Source: Skeletonema tropicum
Taxonomy: Eukaryota > Bacillariophyta > Thalassiosirophyceae > Thalassiosirales > Thalassiosiraceae
DNA length: 64,000 bases
Direction of reading: 5' to 3'
Assembly (NCBI GenBank): GCA_037178625.1
Contig: CM074127.1
Coordinates: forward strand, 434,001 to 498,000
Shown piece after piece: positions 33,690-42,708 of this stretch. A program made the position numbers and the translations under genes. Position 1 is the first letter of the stretch, and each line of letters begins with the position of its first letter. Below the pieces are notes generated by a model. That model did not search any database and was not told the origin of the DNA. It saw only the letters and a program-made list of their open reading frames with translations.

Positions 33690-35687
33690 CTACGATTCTG
33701 TTGTCCTCCCCAGGTAGGTACTTACCTCCTCACCTCTGTTTTGAAAGAGGGAGGTTTGAGAGACAATATCTCCAATGTTTTTTGCTCTCTTATAGCATAC
33801 TACCATCTTTTCGATTCCGATTGTGTCGCGTAGGGTGGTAGAAAGCTCCTCCTCATATATCTGTTGACAGGTTCGACTAGGGATGTAATGAGGGTGGAAT
33901 CGACCGAGTTTCAAATAGATGTTTTTGTCATTATCTGAGGTGGTAGATTCTGAGATGGCTTGGGGCAGTGGAGGTGGGTTGCAGACTTTGTAGTTTGCAT
34001 TTACGAACATTCGTTTCAGTTGGTCGAAGTCCCATCCTCTGTCGAGCAAGCGTTGGAAGAATAGTCTTGCTACCTCGACATAGTCTTTTTTATCGGTGCA
34101 CTGCCAATAGTATCTCTTGAGTTCGCCAAATATTACCCCTTTCATCGTGTTCCTCTGATGAGCAGAAGATGGCAGTAGGTAGAGGTAGAGGTTCATTGGC
34201 TTTTGGTATGTCTTAGTTGAGACAATACCTTCTGGCGAAATGGAAATGATTAAGTCTAAGAAGATTCCTTTGTCGGCAGGTTCTTCAACCTTCCAACGGA
34301 GGATTCCAAAGTCGTTGATGTCTTGCTTGAGGTCGTGAAAGCGCCTAAGGCTTCCAAGCCATAGGACAGATAGGTCATCGACGAAACGTGCAAGGTCTTG
34401 GATTTCTTCCGAATAGCCAGGGAGGAGTCTAATTTTCTCATGCCAGCCATAGTAAAGGCCAGCGTACATGACTGCGACTGATGTACCCATCGCAGTGCCA
34501 CATAGCTGTTTGGAAAAGCAGTCTCCAAATTGGGTAATGTTGTTCTTCATAATAAAGCTCAGAGCTTCCAGAATAAGTTTGATGTCCGGGAAGTCGTCTG
34601 GAAGTTGGTTGTTTTCTTTCAGATGGTTGAGCCATACTCCGATGATTTCGATGCCATGATTGATAGTGATATTGTCGTACATGGCGGTAGCATCAGCAGT
34701 AATAATCTTCGTCCCTGCTGGCCATTGTTTGTTAGTCAGTCGGGCGTGATATTCTTTGCTGTCTTTGATGTTCGACGGAATAAATTGAACAAGTTTTTGC
34801 AACTCGTAGTCTAGCCACTTGCTAATACTCTCAGGTCCAGTTCCACATTTAGCGTTAACTGGTCGGAGGGCGGTAGGTGTTTTATGGACTTTTGCGGTTG
34901 CTCTAAATCTTCCTTGCCTGCTACCAGCGGCTTCATAGCACTTGTTGATGTAAATCTTGATGTGCTCTGGGATCGCTGCTGAGTTCTTGATACTGCCTAC
35001 TTTATATGCCATCAAATTGAGTTGCCTCCGAAGTGCAATTCGATTGAGGTACTCATATTGGCTCTCCTTCCCAAGGAAAGCTTTGAGGCACCATCGAATG
35101 TATACAGAACGTTCGATAATGACAGGCCCTAAATTTTTGTCTGCGAAGATAATGATCAGATTGGGGTTGTTCTTGAGGCTATATAGTACTGAGAACTCTT
35201 GTTTAGAAAGATTCGGTTGAGACCATTTACTGGCGAATTTGGCGTGCTCTTGTCTAAGTCGATCTGAGAAACGTTTGATGCCTGCTTCCACTTCTGCATT
35301 AGCTAGGGGTGGGTCGTATCGTTCTTCTCGACTTTTCTTAAAATGTAACTTAGGGATATATGGATGTTGCGGTTTGGTTGGATCGTCTACATGAATATTC
35401 TTCCAGTAGTTTCGATTTCTGATATCCCATCCAAAGTCACCGATGATCTCTTCAATGTTATTAGTTGGATATGGTGCGAGGATGCCGAAGTTAAGTCCTC
35501 TGCCCAGCACCTTTCTAGTTCCGATAGGGAGTTTGGTTGTTGGTTTACACAGATTGTGAAGAGTGAGATTCTTTGCCGGATTTAGCGCATGTTCCAATGG
35601 TAGATGTTCCAGATAATTGATAAGATTTGTGTGTGGTGGGAGCGATGGATCTGCTAGGAAGCCGTCTCTTCTATGGATATTATGCAT
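33690..35687 (-). CDS. Penelope-type reverse transcriptase
   Basis: A 665-residue protein starting at ATG 35687. Residues 177-196 (LIIIFADKNLGPVIIERSVY) correspond to the PLE block usually reading ADKG-x-x-VVL. KVHKTPTALRPV follows at 267-278, then motif A with Asp332 (ITADATAMYDNI), GTAMGTSVAVMYAGL at 397-411, and the catalytic FVDD at 435-438. FLDLIISI and TYQKPMNLYLYL are the later palm and thumb blocks. SSAHQRNTMKGVIFGELKRY and RGWDFDQL are typical of the PLE C-terminal part. The last 120 residues have a CYKRAKNIGDIV segment like the one that precedes the GIY-YIG endonuclease in canonical PLEs, but the endonuclease itself is absent. All catalytic residues are present and the frame is intact. 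Confidence 0.85.
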   Translation of the reverse strand: MHNIHRRDGFLADPSLPPHTNLINYLEHLPLEHALNPAKNLTLHNLCKPTTKLPIGTRKVLGRGLNFGILAPYPTNNIEEIIGDFGWDIRNRNYWKNIHVDDPTKPQHPYIPKLHFKKSREERYDPPLANAEVEAGIKRFSDRLRQEHAKFASKWSQPNLSKQEFSVLYSLKNNPNLIIIFADKNLGPVIIERSVYIRWCLKAFLGKESQYEYLNRIALRRQLNLMAYKVGSIKNSAAIPEHIKIYINKCYEAAGSRQGRFRATAKVHKTPTALRPVNAKCGTGPESISKWLDYELQKLVQFIPSNIKDSKEYHARLTNKQWPAGTKIITADATAMYDNITINHGIEIIGVWLNHLKENNQLPDDFPDIKLILEALSFIMKNNITQFGDCFSKQLCGTAMGTSVAVMYAGLYYGWHEKIRLLPGYSEEIQDLARFVDDLSVLWLGSLRRFHDLKQDINDFGILRWKVEEPADKGIFLDLIISISPEGIVSTKTYQKPMNLYLYLLPSSAHQRNTMKGVIFGELKRYYWQCTDKKDYVEVARLFFQRLLDRGWDFDQLKRMFVNANYKVCNPPPLPQAISESTTSDNDKNIYLKLGRFHPHYIPSRTCQQIYEEELSTTLRDTIGIEKMVVCYKRAKNIGDIVSQTSLFQNRGEEVSTYLGRTTES

Positions 35688-35749
35688 TATGATGTCAAGT
35701 TTTTGTTGGGCTAGGTTATTGTAATATCGGTCTCTTGAGGCAGTATATC

Positions 35750-36805
35750 TTAGTTCCTTCTGCCTCCTCTTCCTCTCCCTCTGCCGCCTCCTCCTCGATG
35801 GTTTCTTCCTCTTCCACTTCCTCTTCCCCTTCCCCTTCCCCTTCCTGCATGGGAGTTGGGGTTGTTGTTGTTGTTGTTGTTGGAGGATGATTCGGCATTC
35901 TTCTGCTGCTGCGAATTTGATTGCTGTCCTTGTTTCTTCGAATTCTTCTTCGATTTGTTTCTTTTGGACTGACCATTGTTTGTGGGCTTTGTATCCTGGG
36001 ACGTTTTGGATTTGCCCGAAGATTTTTTTCGGCTTTCTTTCCTCCGTGCACTTTTCTGCTCTTCCGATTTCAGATTCTTCGCTACTCTAACAGTGAGCGT
36101 GTCAGCAAGCTCTTCAACAAGCTTTTCAGGGTTATCCTTGAGATCTTCAAGGTTCAGGGTGACTTGACGGTTGGCTTCCTCTTGCTTTTTTGACTTGGAA
36201 CGAATTACAGCGTCTTTGTTAACGATTCGATGGATCTCTGCCTGTCTATACTCCTCCCAGAAAGGGAGGGTCATGAGGGGCCAGAGTTCAGTAAGCACGT
36301 TCTTGGTCTTAGTGATAACTGTTTTGCAGACTTCGTTATTAGTGAGGGGATTCACTTCTGCTTCCTCCATCGTAGCATCGGCTGTATCGGGAGGGGGTTG
36401 GGTCAGGGGAGGTTCCTCCTCCGTCCCACCAGCTGTATTTGTGGGAGGTGGTTCGTCCTCCTTAGGCACGGGGACGTGGTGGAGTTCAGCGTAGGCGGCA
36501 GCAAAGGCTTCAGCTGATTTGAACTGGTATTTTGCAGCATCTTCATCCATCATATTGGTGGCAATGTATTCCATCGCCGCAGTATTTCCCAATTGTACAT
36601 CAGTAACGTCGGCGGGGACGCATTTCAATTCAAGTAGTTCAACTCTCACACGTTCATTATTAGCTATGTCAATAGCTAGCTCATGAATTGCAGTAAGTTG
36701 GAGTGTCTTATGTTCTTCCTTACACAACTCTAGGATCCGACTAGCTGTCTTGCGGATGAGATCGGACTTATCTTCCTCAAGCTTAGCCAGTACTTTATCA
36801 TCGTC
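35750..36805 (-). CDS. ORF1 of the PLE element, RGG-rich, start missing
   Basis: The open frame runs from GAC at 36805, directly after a TAG, to the stop at 35750, 62 bases before the RT start. It is 351 residues without an initiator Met, so the true 5' end has been lost to the TRIM boundary. The N-terminal 110 residues look helical and globular, then comes a Pro/Glu-rich linker, a second helical part (ELWPLMTLPFWEEYRQAEI) and a Lys/Ser-rich region. The protein ends in an Asn run and an Arg-Gly tract (about the last 35 residues), an RNA-binding style tail. A gag-like, RNP-forming role is inferred. I recognise no domain. Confidence 0.65.
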   Translation of the reverse strand, partial: DDDKVLAKLEEDKSDLIRKTASRILELCKEEHKTLQLTAIHELAIDIANNERVRVELLELKCVPADVTDVQLGNTAAMEYIATNMMDEDAAKYQFKSAEAFAAAYAELHHVPVPKEDEPPPTNTAGGTEEEPPLTQPPPDTADATMEEAEVNPLTNNEVCKTVITKTKNVLTELWPLMTLPFWEEYRQAEIHRIVNKDAVIRSKSKKQEEANRQVTLNLEDLKDNPEKLVEELADTLTVRVAKNLKSEEQKSARRKESRKKSSGKSKTSQDTKPTNNGQSKRNKSKKNSKKQGQQSNSQQQKNAESSSNNNNNNNPNSHAGRGRGRGRGSGRGRNHRGGGGRGRGRGGRRN

Positions 36806-36808
36806 CTA

Positions 36809-37260
36809 TGTCGATGTGACCGCTTAGACCAAAAGGTCTCTCCTTGACATCAAACTGTGTCAAGGGTATAATATTAAGTGTCACATCACCTCTGTCAGCC
36901 AACATCAACACTCTCCTCGGACTGAGGCACAAATACAGCCGATAGTGCGCTAAATACTGATGTGGTCCAGGATGATAATGGACGAAATTCGGAGAGCCTC
37001 CCCCTGCCAGCACATACAGGACACCTACTGAACGATACGAGGGCCTTTGTACTATTACGACAGAGTGGGAGAGACACGGCCATGACGGGCATCGAGCCAC
37101 GGAACGGCTACAGGTTCCCTTCAGCAGGGATCGAACCCTGTACCGTGTGGAGCAACCATGTCGATGTGACCGCTTAGACCAAAAGGTCTCTCCTTGACAT
37201 CAAACTGTGTCAAGGGTATAATATTAAGTGTCACATCACCTCTGTCAGCCAACATCAACA
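36809..37260 (-). mobile_element. TRIM (miniature LTR retrotransposon), 452 bp
   Basis: Two 102-bp direct repeats, 36809-36910 and 37159-37260, read TGTTGATG to CATCGACA on the minus strand, so they have LTR-type TG and CA ends. The 248-bp interior has no ORF. On the minus strand it starts TGGTTGCTCC directly after the LTR, a standard primer-binding position, and ends with purine-rich GAGGAGAG before the second LTR. No target duplication is found: TCCTA lies left and ACACG right. The right edge coincides with the start of the inverted-repeat arm, which suggests rearrangement after insertion. Confidence 0.7.
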
Positions 37261-37828
37261 ACACGTATCCATTTAAGGAGAAAACTCGTGTCAACGAGGG
37301 AGAGCTAAATGACTCGCAACTTTGCATCGACAAAGCCGCCTATCCTCACTATTACTATTGCTATCCGCTGAAGAAGTTAATTCGAAAGCGTAGTCATCCA
37401 CGCTTCGGTAATATAGTAATACCACTTTATCTGATATTGGTTCATATATTGATTATAGAGAGAAGTAAGGTCGCTCGCTTCGCTCGCTCCCGCAAGATCC
37501 AGCGAAGGTAGGAACTGAATAGAAGCGGGACTCAAACCCGCAACCCGTGATCTGACTCGATAAGCTTTCTGTCCATCATGCGACTCACAGTAAGAGGCGG
37601 TCTTTGCGCTCTACACTTACAAATACGGTCACGGTGGTGGTGCAAATACGGTCACGGAGGGGGTGCAAATACGGTCACTTCAAGTCACGAGGTTCAACGT
37701 TACTCGTCTGTCGCGTATAGAGATAAATCACGTAGAGCTGTCGATTCGTGACCAGGTTGCGAACCTACAGGAGGGGTGACCACGTAAGTAGAACCATACT
37801 AATTCCCATAAGTAACCAAAAACGGCGG
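37261..37828 (-). repeat. Right arm of the inverted repeat
   Basis: Reverse complement of 33007-33573 with very few differences. It starts exactly at the TRIM edge and ends where copia sequence begins. Confidence 0.9.
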
Positions 37829-38327
37829 GTCGTCACGTCCAGATATGGCTGCTTTCTGCAATCAGTTCTCTTGCTCTCTTAATACACAACCTCCGGTTGA
37901 TGCTGTCTCGTATTCCCGCAAGAATGGCATGCCTCGTTATACAAAGAAACAAAAGGCTCTTATGCTTGAAGAAATGGAAGCTGAGATTTCTGCTTTGGCT
38001 CACTGTTGTCGCGAGCTGTTCCCTATCATGGATTTGACTTCACATCTGGCTGAATATTACGAGTTGGATTCTGCTACTACAAAGATGAATGTTACTGTCC
38101 ACGAGGACAATAGCTCGGCGCTGATCTTTGCCAAGCTTATTCCTCCTGAATACACACCTCGGTCGAAGTTCTTTCACTTGGAGACGGTTTGGTTCCGCGA
38201 AGAAATTGTGAAGCGTGGGATTCAGTTGGTCAAGATTGATACGAAAGAGCAGATTGGTGATATCTTTACAAAAGGTCTTACGAGGGTTCCCTTTGAGTAT
38301 CTTCGCTACAAATTGTGTGGGTGGTGA
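37829..38327 (+). pseudogene. Copia RNase H C-terminal fragment
   Basis: The last 160 residues of a Ty1/copia polyprotein are readable: LEEMEAEISALAHCCRELF, the HEDNSSALIFA motif, then DTKEQIGDIFTKGL and a stop. The upstream part is replaced by the inverted-repeat arm at 37828. It differs from the copia element at the left of the window and belongs to another subfamily. Confidence 0.8.
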
Positions 38328-38395
38328 CACCCTTTGATGTTTATTATTGTTGCGAGTCAGTGGCATGGTTCGATGCTCACTGATTCGAGAAGGAG

Positions 38396-38689
38396 TGTTG
38401 AGGTTGCCTAGTTGTGACTCGCCTTCCTATTTTAGGTTTACATGTTTCTGTCAATTGAGTGAGTTTCCGTATATGGTTCTCACTCACATCATCTAACGCA
38501 AGAGCTGCGCTATCTTATGCGTTGAGTTGCACTTTGCTAAATTGTCAAGTGCAAATCAAAGCTCTCACAATAAAATAATATTGTCTCTGTTACTACGAAG
38601 TCAACGCTACACAGAGCATTCGGGACGCCGGATACTCTTCATTGTCTGCGTCAATATCTTCCTATACTTACAGCGTTGCACCTTTTACA
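38396..38689 (+). repeat. Copia LTR between RNase H end and primer binding site
   Basis: It starts TGTTGAGG after the purine-rich GAGAAGGAG and ends CCTTTTACA. It is preceded by a 3' pol end and followed by a primer binding site, so it acts as a 3' LTR on the left and a 5' LTR on the right. Confidence 0.7.
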
Positions 38690-38701
38690 GGTTATGAGCC
38701 C
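38690..38701 (+). other. Primer binding site for initiator tRNA-Met (anticodon arm)
   Basis: GGTTATGAGCCC is the exact complement of GGGCTCATAACC, the anticodon-arm sequence of eukaryotic initiator tRNA-Met. Copia elements are known to prime from this internal tRNA site. The PLE fragment begins three bases later. Confidence 0.75.
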
Positions 38702-38704
38702 AAG

Positions 38705-39513
38705 CTCTGTGGGGTCATTCCTCGTTATCTAAAATAGGTAAGTTTGTACAATTGCTTTCCCTCAGCAAGTGTAGCTGCCGGGTAGGCAGCGGAACAAGCT
38801 GAGGGAAAGGAAGGGGAGGACTACGATTCTGTTGTCCTCCCCAGGTAGGTACTTACCTCCTCACCTCTGTTTTGAAAGAGGGAGGTTTGAGAGACAATAT
38901 CTCCAATGTTTTTTGCTCTCTTATAGCATACTACCATCTTTTCGATTCCGATTGTGTCGCGTAGGGTGGTAGAAAGCTCCTCCTCATATATCTGTTGACA
39001 GGTTCGACTAGGGATGTAATGAGGGTGGAATCGACCGAGTTTCAAATAGATGTTTTTGTCATTATCTGAGGTGGTAGATTCTGAGATGGCTTGGGGCAGT
39101 GGAGGTGGGTTGCAGACTTTGTAGTTTGCATTTACGAACATTCGTTTCAGTTGGTCGAAGTCCCATCCTCTGTCGAGCAAGCGTTGGAAGAATAGTCTTG
39201 CTACCTCGACATAGTCTTTTTTATCGGTGCACTGCCAATAGTATCTCTTGAGTTCGCCAAATATTACCCCTTTCATCGTGTTCCTCTGATGAGCAGAAGA
39301 TGGCAGTAGGTAGAGGTAGAGGTTCATTGGCTTTTGGTATGTCTTAGTTGAGACAATACCTTCTGGCGAAATGGAAATGATTAAGTCTAAGAAGATTCCT
39401 TTGTCGGCAGGTTCTTCAACCTTCCAACGGAGGATTCCAAAGTCGTTGATGTCTTGCTTGAGGTCGTGAAAGCGCCTAAGGCTTCCAAGCCATAGGACAG
39501 ATAGGTCATCGAC
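38705..39513 (-). mobile_element. Second, 5'-truncated PLE copy
   Basis: This is near-identical to 33574-34392 and includes the 3' stem-loop (38755-38809) and the last part of the RT. Its 5' (right) end stops within the RT at GTCATCGAC. It is followed at 39514-39547 by about 34 bases identical to 33313-33346, the sequence that flanks the 3' end of the full copy. Confidence 0.85.
38821..39513 (-). pseudogene. Truncated PLE reverse transcriptase
   Basis: This holds the C-terminal part of the RT only; the frame runs from the truncation point to the stop at 38821. From Met 39327 the 168 residues are the same as the end of the intact RT. The catalytic motifs lie upstream of the truncation and are missing, so it cannot act as an RT. 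Confidence 0.85.
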
Positions 39514-39730
39514 TTCTATTCAGTTCCTACCTTCGCTGGATCTTGCGTGGTGAAGATGACGTTGCGAAGAATACTACGTACGATAAGAAGTACTGTCTCC
39601 ACACCATCCCACAAAAAATGACAGGTACACTTACTACCTACTTACATCATAGTCGTTTGTCGTCGACAACAACATGATGATGTTGGGTTGTGATGTTGTA
39701 AGTATGTAGATGTAGGAACAACCTTCAACC

Positions 39731-40450
39731 ATGGCGATAATGACCCCCCTCCCCATCAACAATTTCCTCCTCTGTATAATAATAATAATCGGTCATTCAT
39801 TATTAGCTGAGGGTGTTGGCGCAATTGCGACTTACGACGAAGCTGCAGGAGCAACTGATGAAGAAGCAGTAGAAACTACCAAGTTTTATCCACATTTCAG
39901 TTCGTCCACATGTCTATCCGATGGGTTGCAACCATCATGGCTGCAAGCTTTTGAAATCTATGACAATGTGGAGGACTGCTGTAGGAATAGTTTCATGTGG
40001 AATAAAGACTGCGTGGCTCAAAGTACTCCAATCGTTGATCAGATCAAGACACATAACCTTGATGGTCACTTGGGTCCTACTACTTATCAGCAAGCGTCAG
40101 ATGGCCAATCTCCTAAGTTCTTTCCCATCTTTGAAAGTGGTCTCACCACTTGCCGGAGTCAAATTGACGGCACGCCCGCGAGTTGGTTGTCGGTCAAAGA
40201 TTTCAAGAGGACTGTTTCAGACTGCTGTCGCTCGTATGCGTCGAATTATGATGACTGCGTGACTGCATCATATGCAGCACTGAGATATTACCCTGACTTT
40301 CGGACGATGTCATGTGTAAGTGAAGGTACACCTGGAGACTGGATAGCAGGAGATTACTTTCTATGGGATGAAAAGCAATGTTGCAAAGCTTTCTTCGCTT
40401 CGGTTGAGTCATCATCTTGTAAAGAGCTGCTGTTAAACCCTTGGGTTTAA
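39731..40450 (+). CDS. Secreted cysteine-repeat protein, paralogue of the chitinase tail
   Basis: A 239-residue single-exon protein. Residues 1-27 are a signal peptide (hydrophobic core FLLCIIIIIGHSLLAEG). From residue 28 it matches the C-terminal tail of the chitinase at 27640-28579: GVGAIATYDEAAGA, then cysteine units KFYPHFSSSTC, KFFPIFESGLTTC and RYYPDFRTMSC, each with a Trp and a CC pair. The second unit and the Thr-rich linker of the chitinase tail are missing. The 3' flank is also duplicated. It has no catalytic domain, so a binding or structural role is inferred, perhaps chitin-related because of its relative. It lies about 180 bp downstream of the second PLE copy. Confidence 0.8.
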   Translation: MAIMTPLPINNFLLCIIIIIGHSLLAEGVGAIATYDEAAGATDEEAVETTKFYPHFSSSTCLSDGLQPSWLQAFEIYDNVEDCCRNSFMWNKDCVAQSTPIVDQIKTHNLDGHLGPTTYQQASDGQSPKFFPIFESGLTTCRSQIDGTPASWLSVKDFKRTVSDCCRSYASNYDDCVTASYAALRYYPDFRTMSCVSEGTPGDWIAGDYFLWDEKQCCKAFFASVESSSCKELLLNPWV

Positions 40451-40713
40451 CAATAAATGTACGATAGCACAATACCACATCTGGTTAGTTTTATTCCACA
40501 TCTGGTTGGTTTAGCTTAAGCTGCTACAATTCGATTGATCAATATCATTGTATTAGTGGCTTCTTGATCGGACAATATTCAGACTGAGTCAATGAGTTGA
40601 GAGTAAGTGGTTGCATTGTGCTACGTAACGATATTCAACATTCAACATCTGTCTTATAACTTCAGATGCAATACTCGGGATCAACTTTTCCTTTTCACCT
40701 GCCCACTTTTCGT

Positions 40714-42708
40714 TCAAGCAACATTTCCTTTCTTATAACAATGACTTGTACTCGTTAATCTAGTCGCCGCCATACTATTGTATTTTCTCCCGGGCCCCAT
40801 TCCCCATTCACACCAAGCTAGTTTGTCGTGTAACTCCTGTACTCCAGCCGATGCAATAGGACGGCCCTGAAAATGATGAAGATTTACGAATAGAGCTTCA
40901 CTTTCCTTCGCACGTGGGTGTGCAATCGCCGCAGCAAAGAATGCAGATAATGGATCACCGGGCGTGAAAGACGACAGAGGAATCCTATCTGAGGATGCAG
41001 TCGTTAGATTCCCCCCAGCCGTCGTCAACAATTGTACCTCATTGGAAGACTCAACTATTGCCATCTGGGTAACAGATGAAAACGGTGTTGTGGGACTGTA
41101 CCACGACTTCTTGTTGGATGCAAAATTCGTCTCACGATAAACAATGCCAAGTTTCTCAAGACTTTCCAAGTCCAAGTAGGCCCATAGTGGCTGCGCGACA
41201 AAATCACCCAACACTTGGGGCAACACAAGTATTCGATTGGTCACCTTCGCCAACGTTGCCAACACAGCGATCTGTCGTCTGAGAGCTTGGTCATCGTGGT
41301 AGCCTTTCCTTTGAATAAATGATTGCCCCCCTCTGGTACCTGCATTCTCTAAGAATAAATAACGACGATATGAACCCTCTCGATGGTAATACCCTGCCTT
41401 GGAAGTTGCTTTCCCCCACCCGTACCAGACGCCAAGTTCTTTGGCAACCATCTCCTTCCCAAATGGACCCTTCAATGGCTGATCGGCCAATGTGTGTATC
41501 GCCACTGCTCCTTCTGTTGGCACTGGAGACGGGGAGGATACAACCACATGAGGATCGAGACGCCCAACACGGATTGGATTCGTCGCTTTAATAGCAGGGA
41601 ATGAGACATTAACATGACCACACCAACCACAATTATTATGATCTTCCAAAGGCCGATTTTCAAGCGTGGCAGTGTTATCATCGGCAACAGCATGCATTAT
41701 CTTCTGATCATGCGCCAAAGGATTCTTCTCAATAATATCCATAGAATCCTGAAAGTAATTGATTGTACCCACATTGGCAAGAGCTGCATAAAATCCAATA
41801 TTGAGTTCTCCCGGATTCCACTGATGAGTGGAACACAAAAAGTCAAACTCGTGCATGCGCTTTTGCAATATCCGTAGCGGGGATCGGACGAACCAAACAT
41901 CCATCTCATAAAACAAAAACGATTGCCCCCGTTCTGCTAACAATTTGGATATAAACACTTTGGTACTCTGCACCTGTTTCTTTAAATCATCATTCTCTGG
42001 CATTGCCACGACGGGGTATCCAAATTCGCATGCCATATTGGCGGTGTAGGAGTCCATTGCCACGTAGAAGAATGCCCCCTTGAATCCTACGATATCATTA
42101 TTCATTTCAAATACTTCGTGCAGCATGTCTTTCGCATAGGCTTCATCGGTCATTGAGAAGGCGATCATATTGTGAGTGTCTTTCAGAGGAACGAGACGGC
42201 TGAGGATTTTGTCCAATTGATCTTCGACTGATAGAATTAGAGTTGAGGCAATGCATGTTTGTTTCAAACCCTCGTCGACTTTTGCTGGATATTCATATCC
42301 AATTAAGTGCCTATCCGAATCCGTATCATTTTTCTGCTGGAATTCTTCGATCCATTCATGAATCTTCGCCGAAGCATTAACGCTCTCGTCATCATCTTCT
42401 TGCTTCGACAGAGGAAAGGGATACTCCTGAAATTCCAAATGGTTTGGGCAATCCGTATGATACATAGAACATTGCGTCACAACTGCCCAGCTGGGGTAAA
42501 TTCTTTTCTCATCGTCACCAAATGCAGTCAGTGATGCCTCCCCGTCACGGCTTCGGAGACGGTGGCTTTGTTGAACTTGATTGTTACTATCGTCTGCACG
42601 AAGATATTGATTGATTTTCAGTTGCTGATTACTCAAATTGGGAATAATATTCGCCATTGCCACAATGGCAAGCATTACGATGATGATACGACTTGTAATA
42701 TTGTCCAT
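40714..42708 (-). CDS. Golgi-type glycosyltransferase, GT77-like
   Basis: A 664-residue protein with a signal anchor at residues 7-24, so a type II Golgi membrane protein is likely. SFLFYEMDVWFVRSP at 263-277 carries the D-V-W metal site, like the DxD of the nucleotide-sugar transferases of family GT77 (arabinosyl- and xylosyltransferases), and NIGFYAALAN follows. A second block from about residue 460 (HDDQALRRQIAVLATLAKVTNRILVLP) is the C-terminal extension seen in arabinosyltransferase-type members. The sugar and acceptor are unknown. The gene ends about 260 bp from the end of the convergent cysteine-repeat gene. Confidence 0.7.
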   Translation of the reverse strand: MDNITSRIIIVMLAIVAMANIIPNLSNQQLKINQYLRADDSNNQVQQSHRLRSRDGEASLTAFGDDEKRIYPSWAVVTQCSMYHTDCPNHLEFQEYPFPLSKQEDDDESVNASAKIHEWIEEFQQKNDTDSDRHLIGYEYPAKVDEGLKQTCIASTLILSVEDQLDKILSRLVPLKDTHNMIAFSMTDEAYAKDMLHEVFEMNNDIVGFKGAFFYVAMDSYTANMACEFGYPVVAMPENDDLKKQVQSTKVFISKLLAERGQSFLFYEMDVWFVRSPLRILQKRMHEFDFLCSTHQWNPGELNIGFYAALANVGTINYFQDSMDIIEKNPLAHDQKIMHAVADDNTATLENRPLEDHNNCGWCGHVNVSFPAIKATNPIRVGRLDPHVVVSSPSPVPTEGAVAIHTLADQPLKGPFGKEMVAKELGVWYGWGKATSKAGYYHREGSYRRYLFLENAGTRGGQSFIQRKGYHDDQALRRQIAVLATLAKVTNRILVLPQVLGDFVAQPLWAYLDLESLEKLGIVYRETNFASNKKSWYSPTTPFSSVTQMAIVESSNEVQLLTTAGGNLTTASSDRIPLSSFTPGDPLSAFFAAAIAHPRAKESEALFVNLHHFQGRPIASAGVQELHDKLAWCEWGMGPGRKYNSMAATRLTSTSHCYKKGNVA

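Larger units (their letters stand above)
33349..36808 (-). mobile_element. Penelope-like retroelement with RGG-type ORF1, no endonuclease
   Basis: On the minus strand the order is ORF1 (36805-35750), RT ORF (35687-33690) and a 3' non-coding region ending at GCTCGCTCCC (33349). The RT has PLE features, and no GIY-YIG domain follows it. The 3' boundary is supported by the independent copy at 12103-12456, which stops at the same base. The 5' part is lost: ORF1 has no start codon and meets a TRIM at 36809. Copies at 12103 and 38705 share its orientation and sequence closely, which suggests recent spread. Confidence 0.75.

Noticed and set aside
34150..34175. Hammerhead ribozyme core (CTGATGAG) in the PLE
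   Set aside because: CTGATGAG occurs there only as an antisense of RT coding sequence, and no GAAA and third stem follow in the right spacing.
37098..37199. A tRNA gene on the minus strand (TGGTCTAAGCGG as A box, GGGTTCGATCCC as B box)
   Set aside because: The acceptor and D stems do not pair, the T loop is one base short, and the segment spans the LTR and primer-site junction of the TRIM.
36808..37260. Plain tandem or segmental duplication of about 103 bp
   Set aside because: TG and CA ends, a primer-site TGG and a purine tract at the right places make a TRIM the better explanation.
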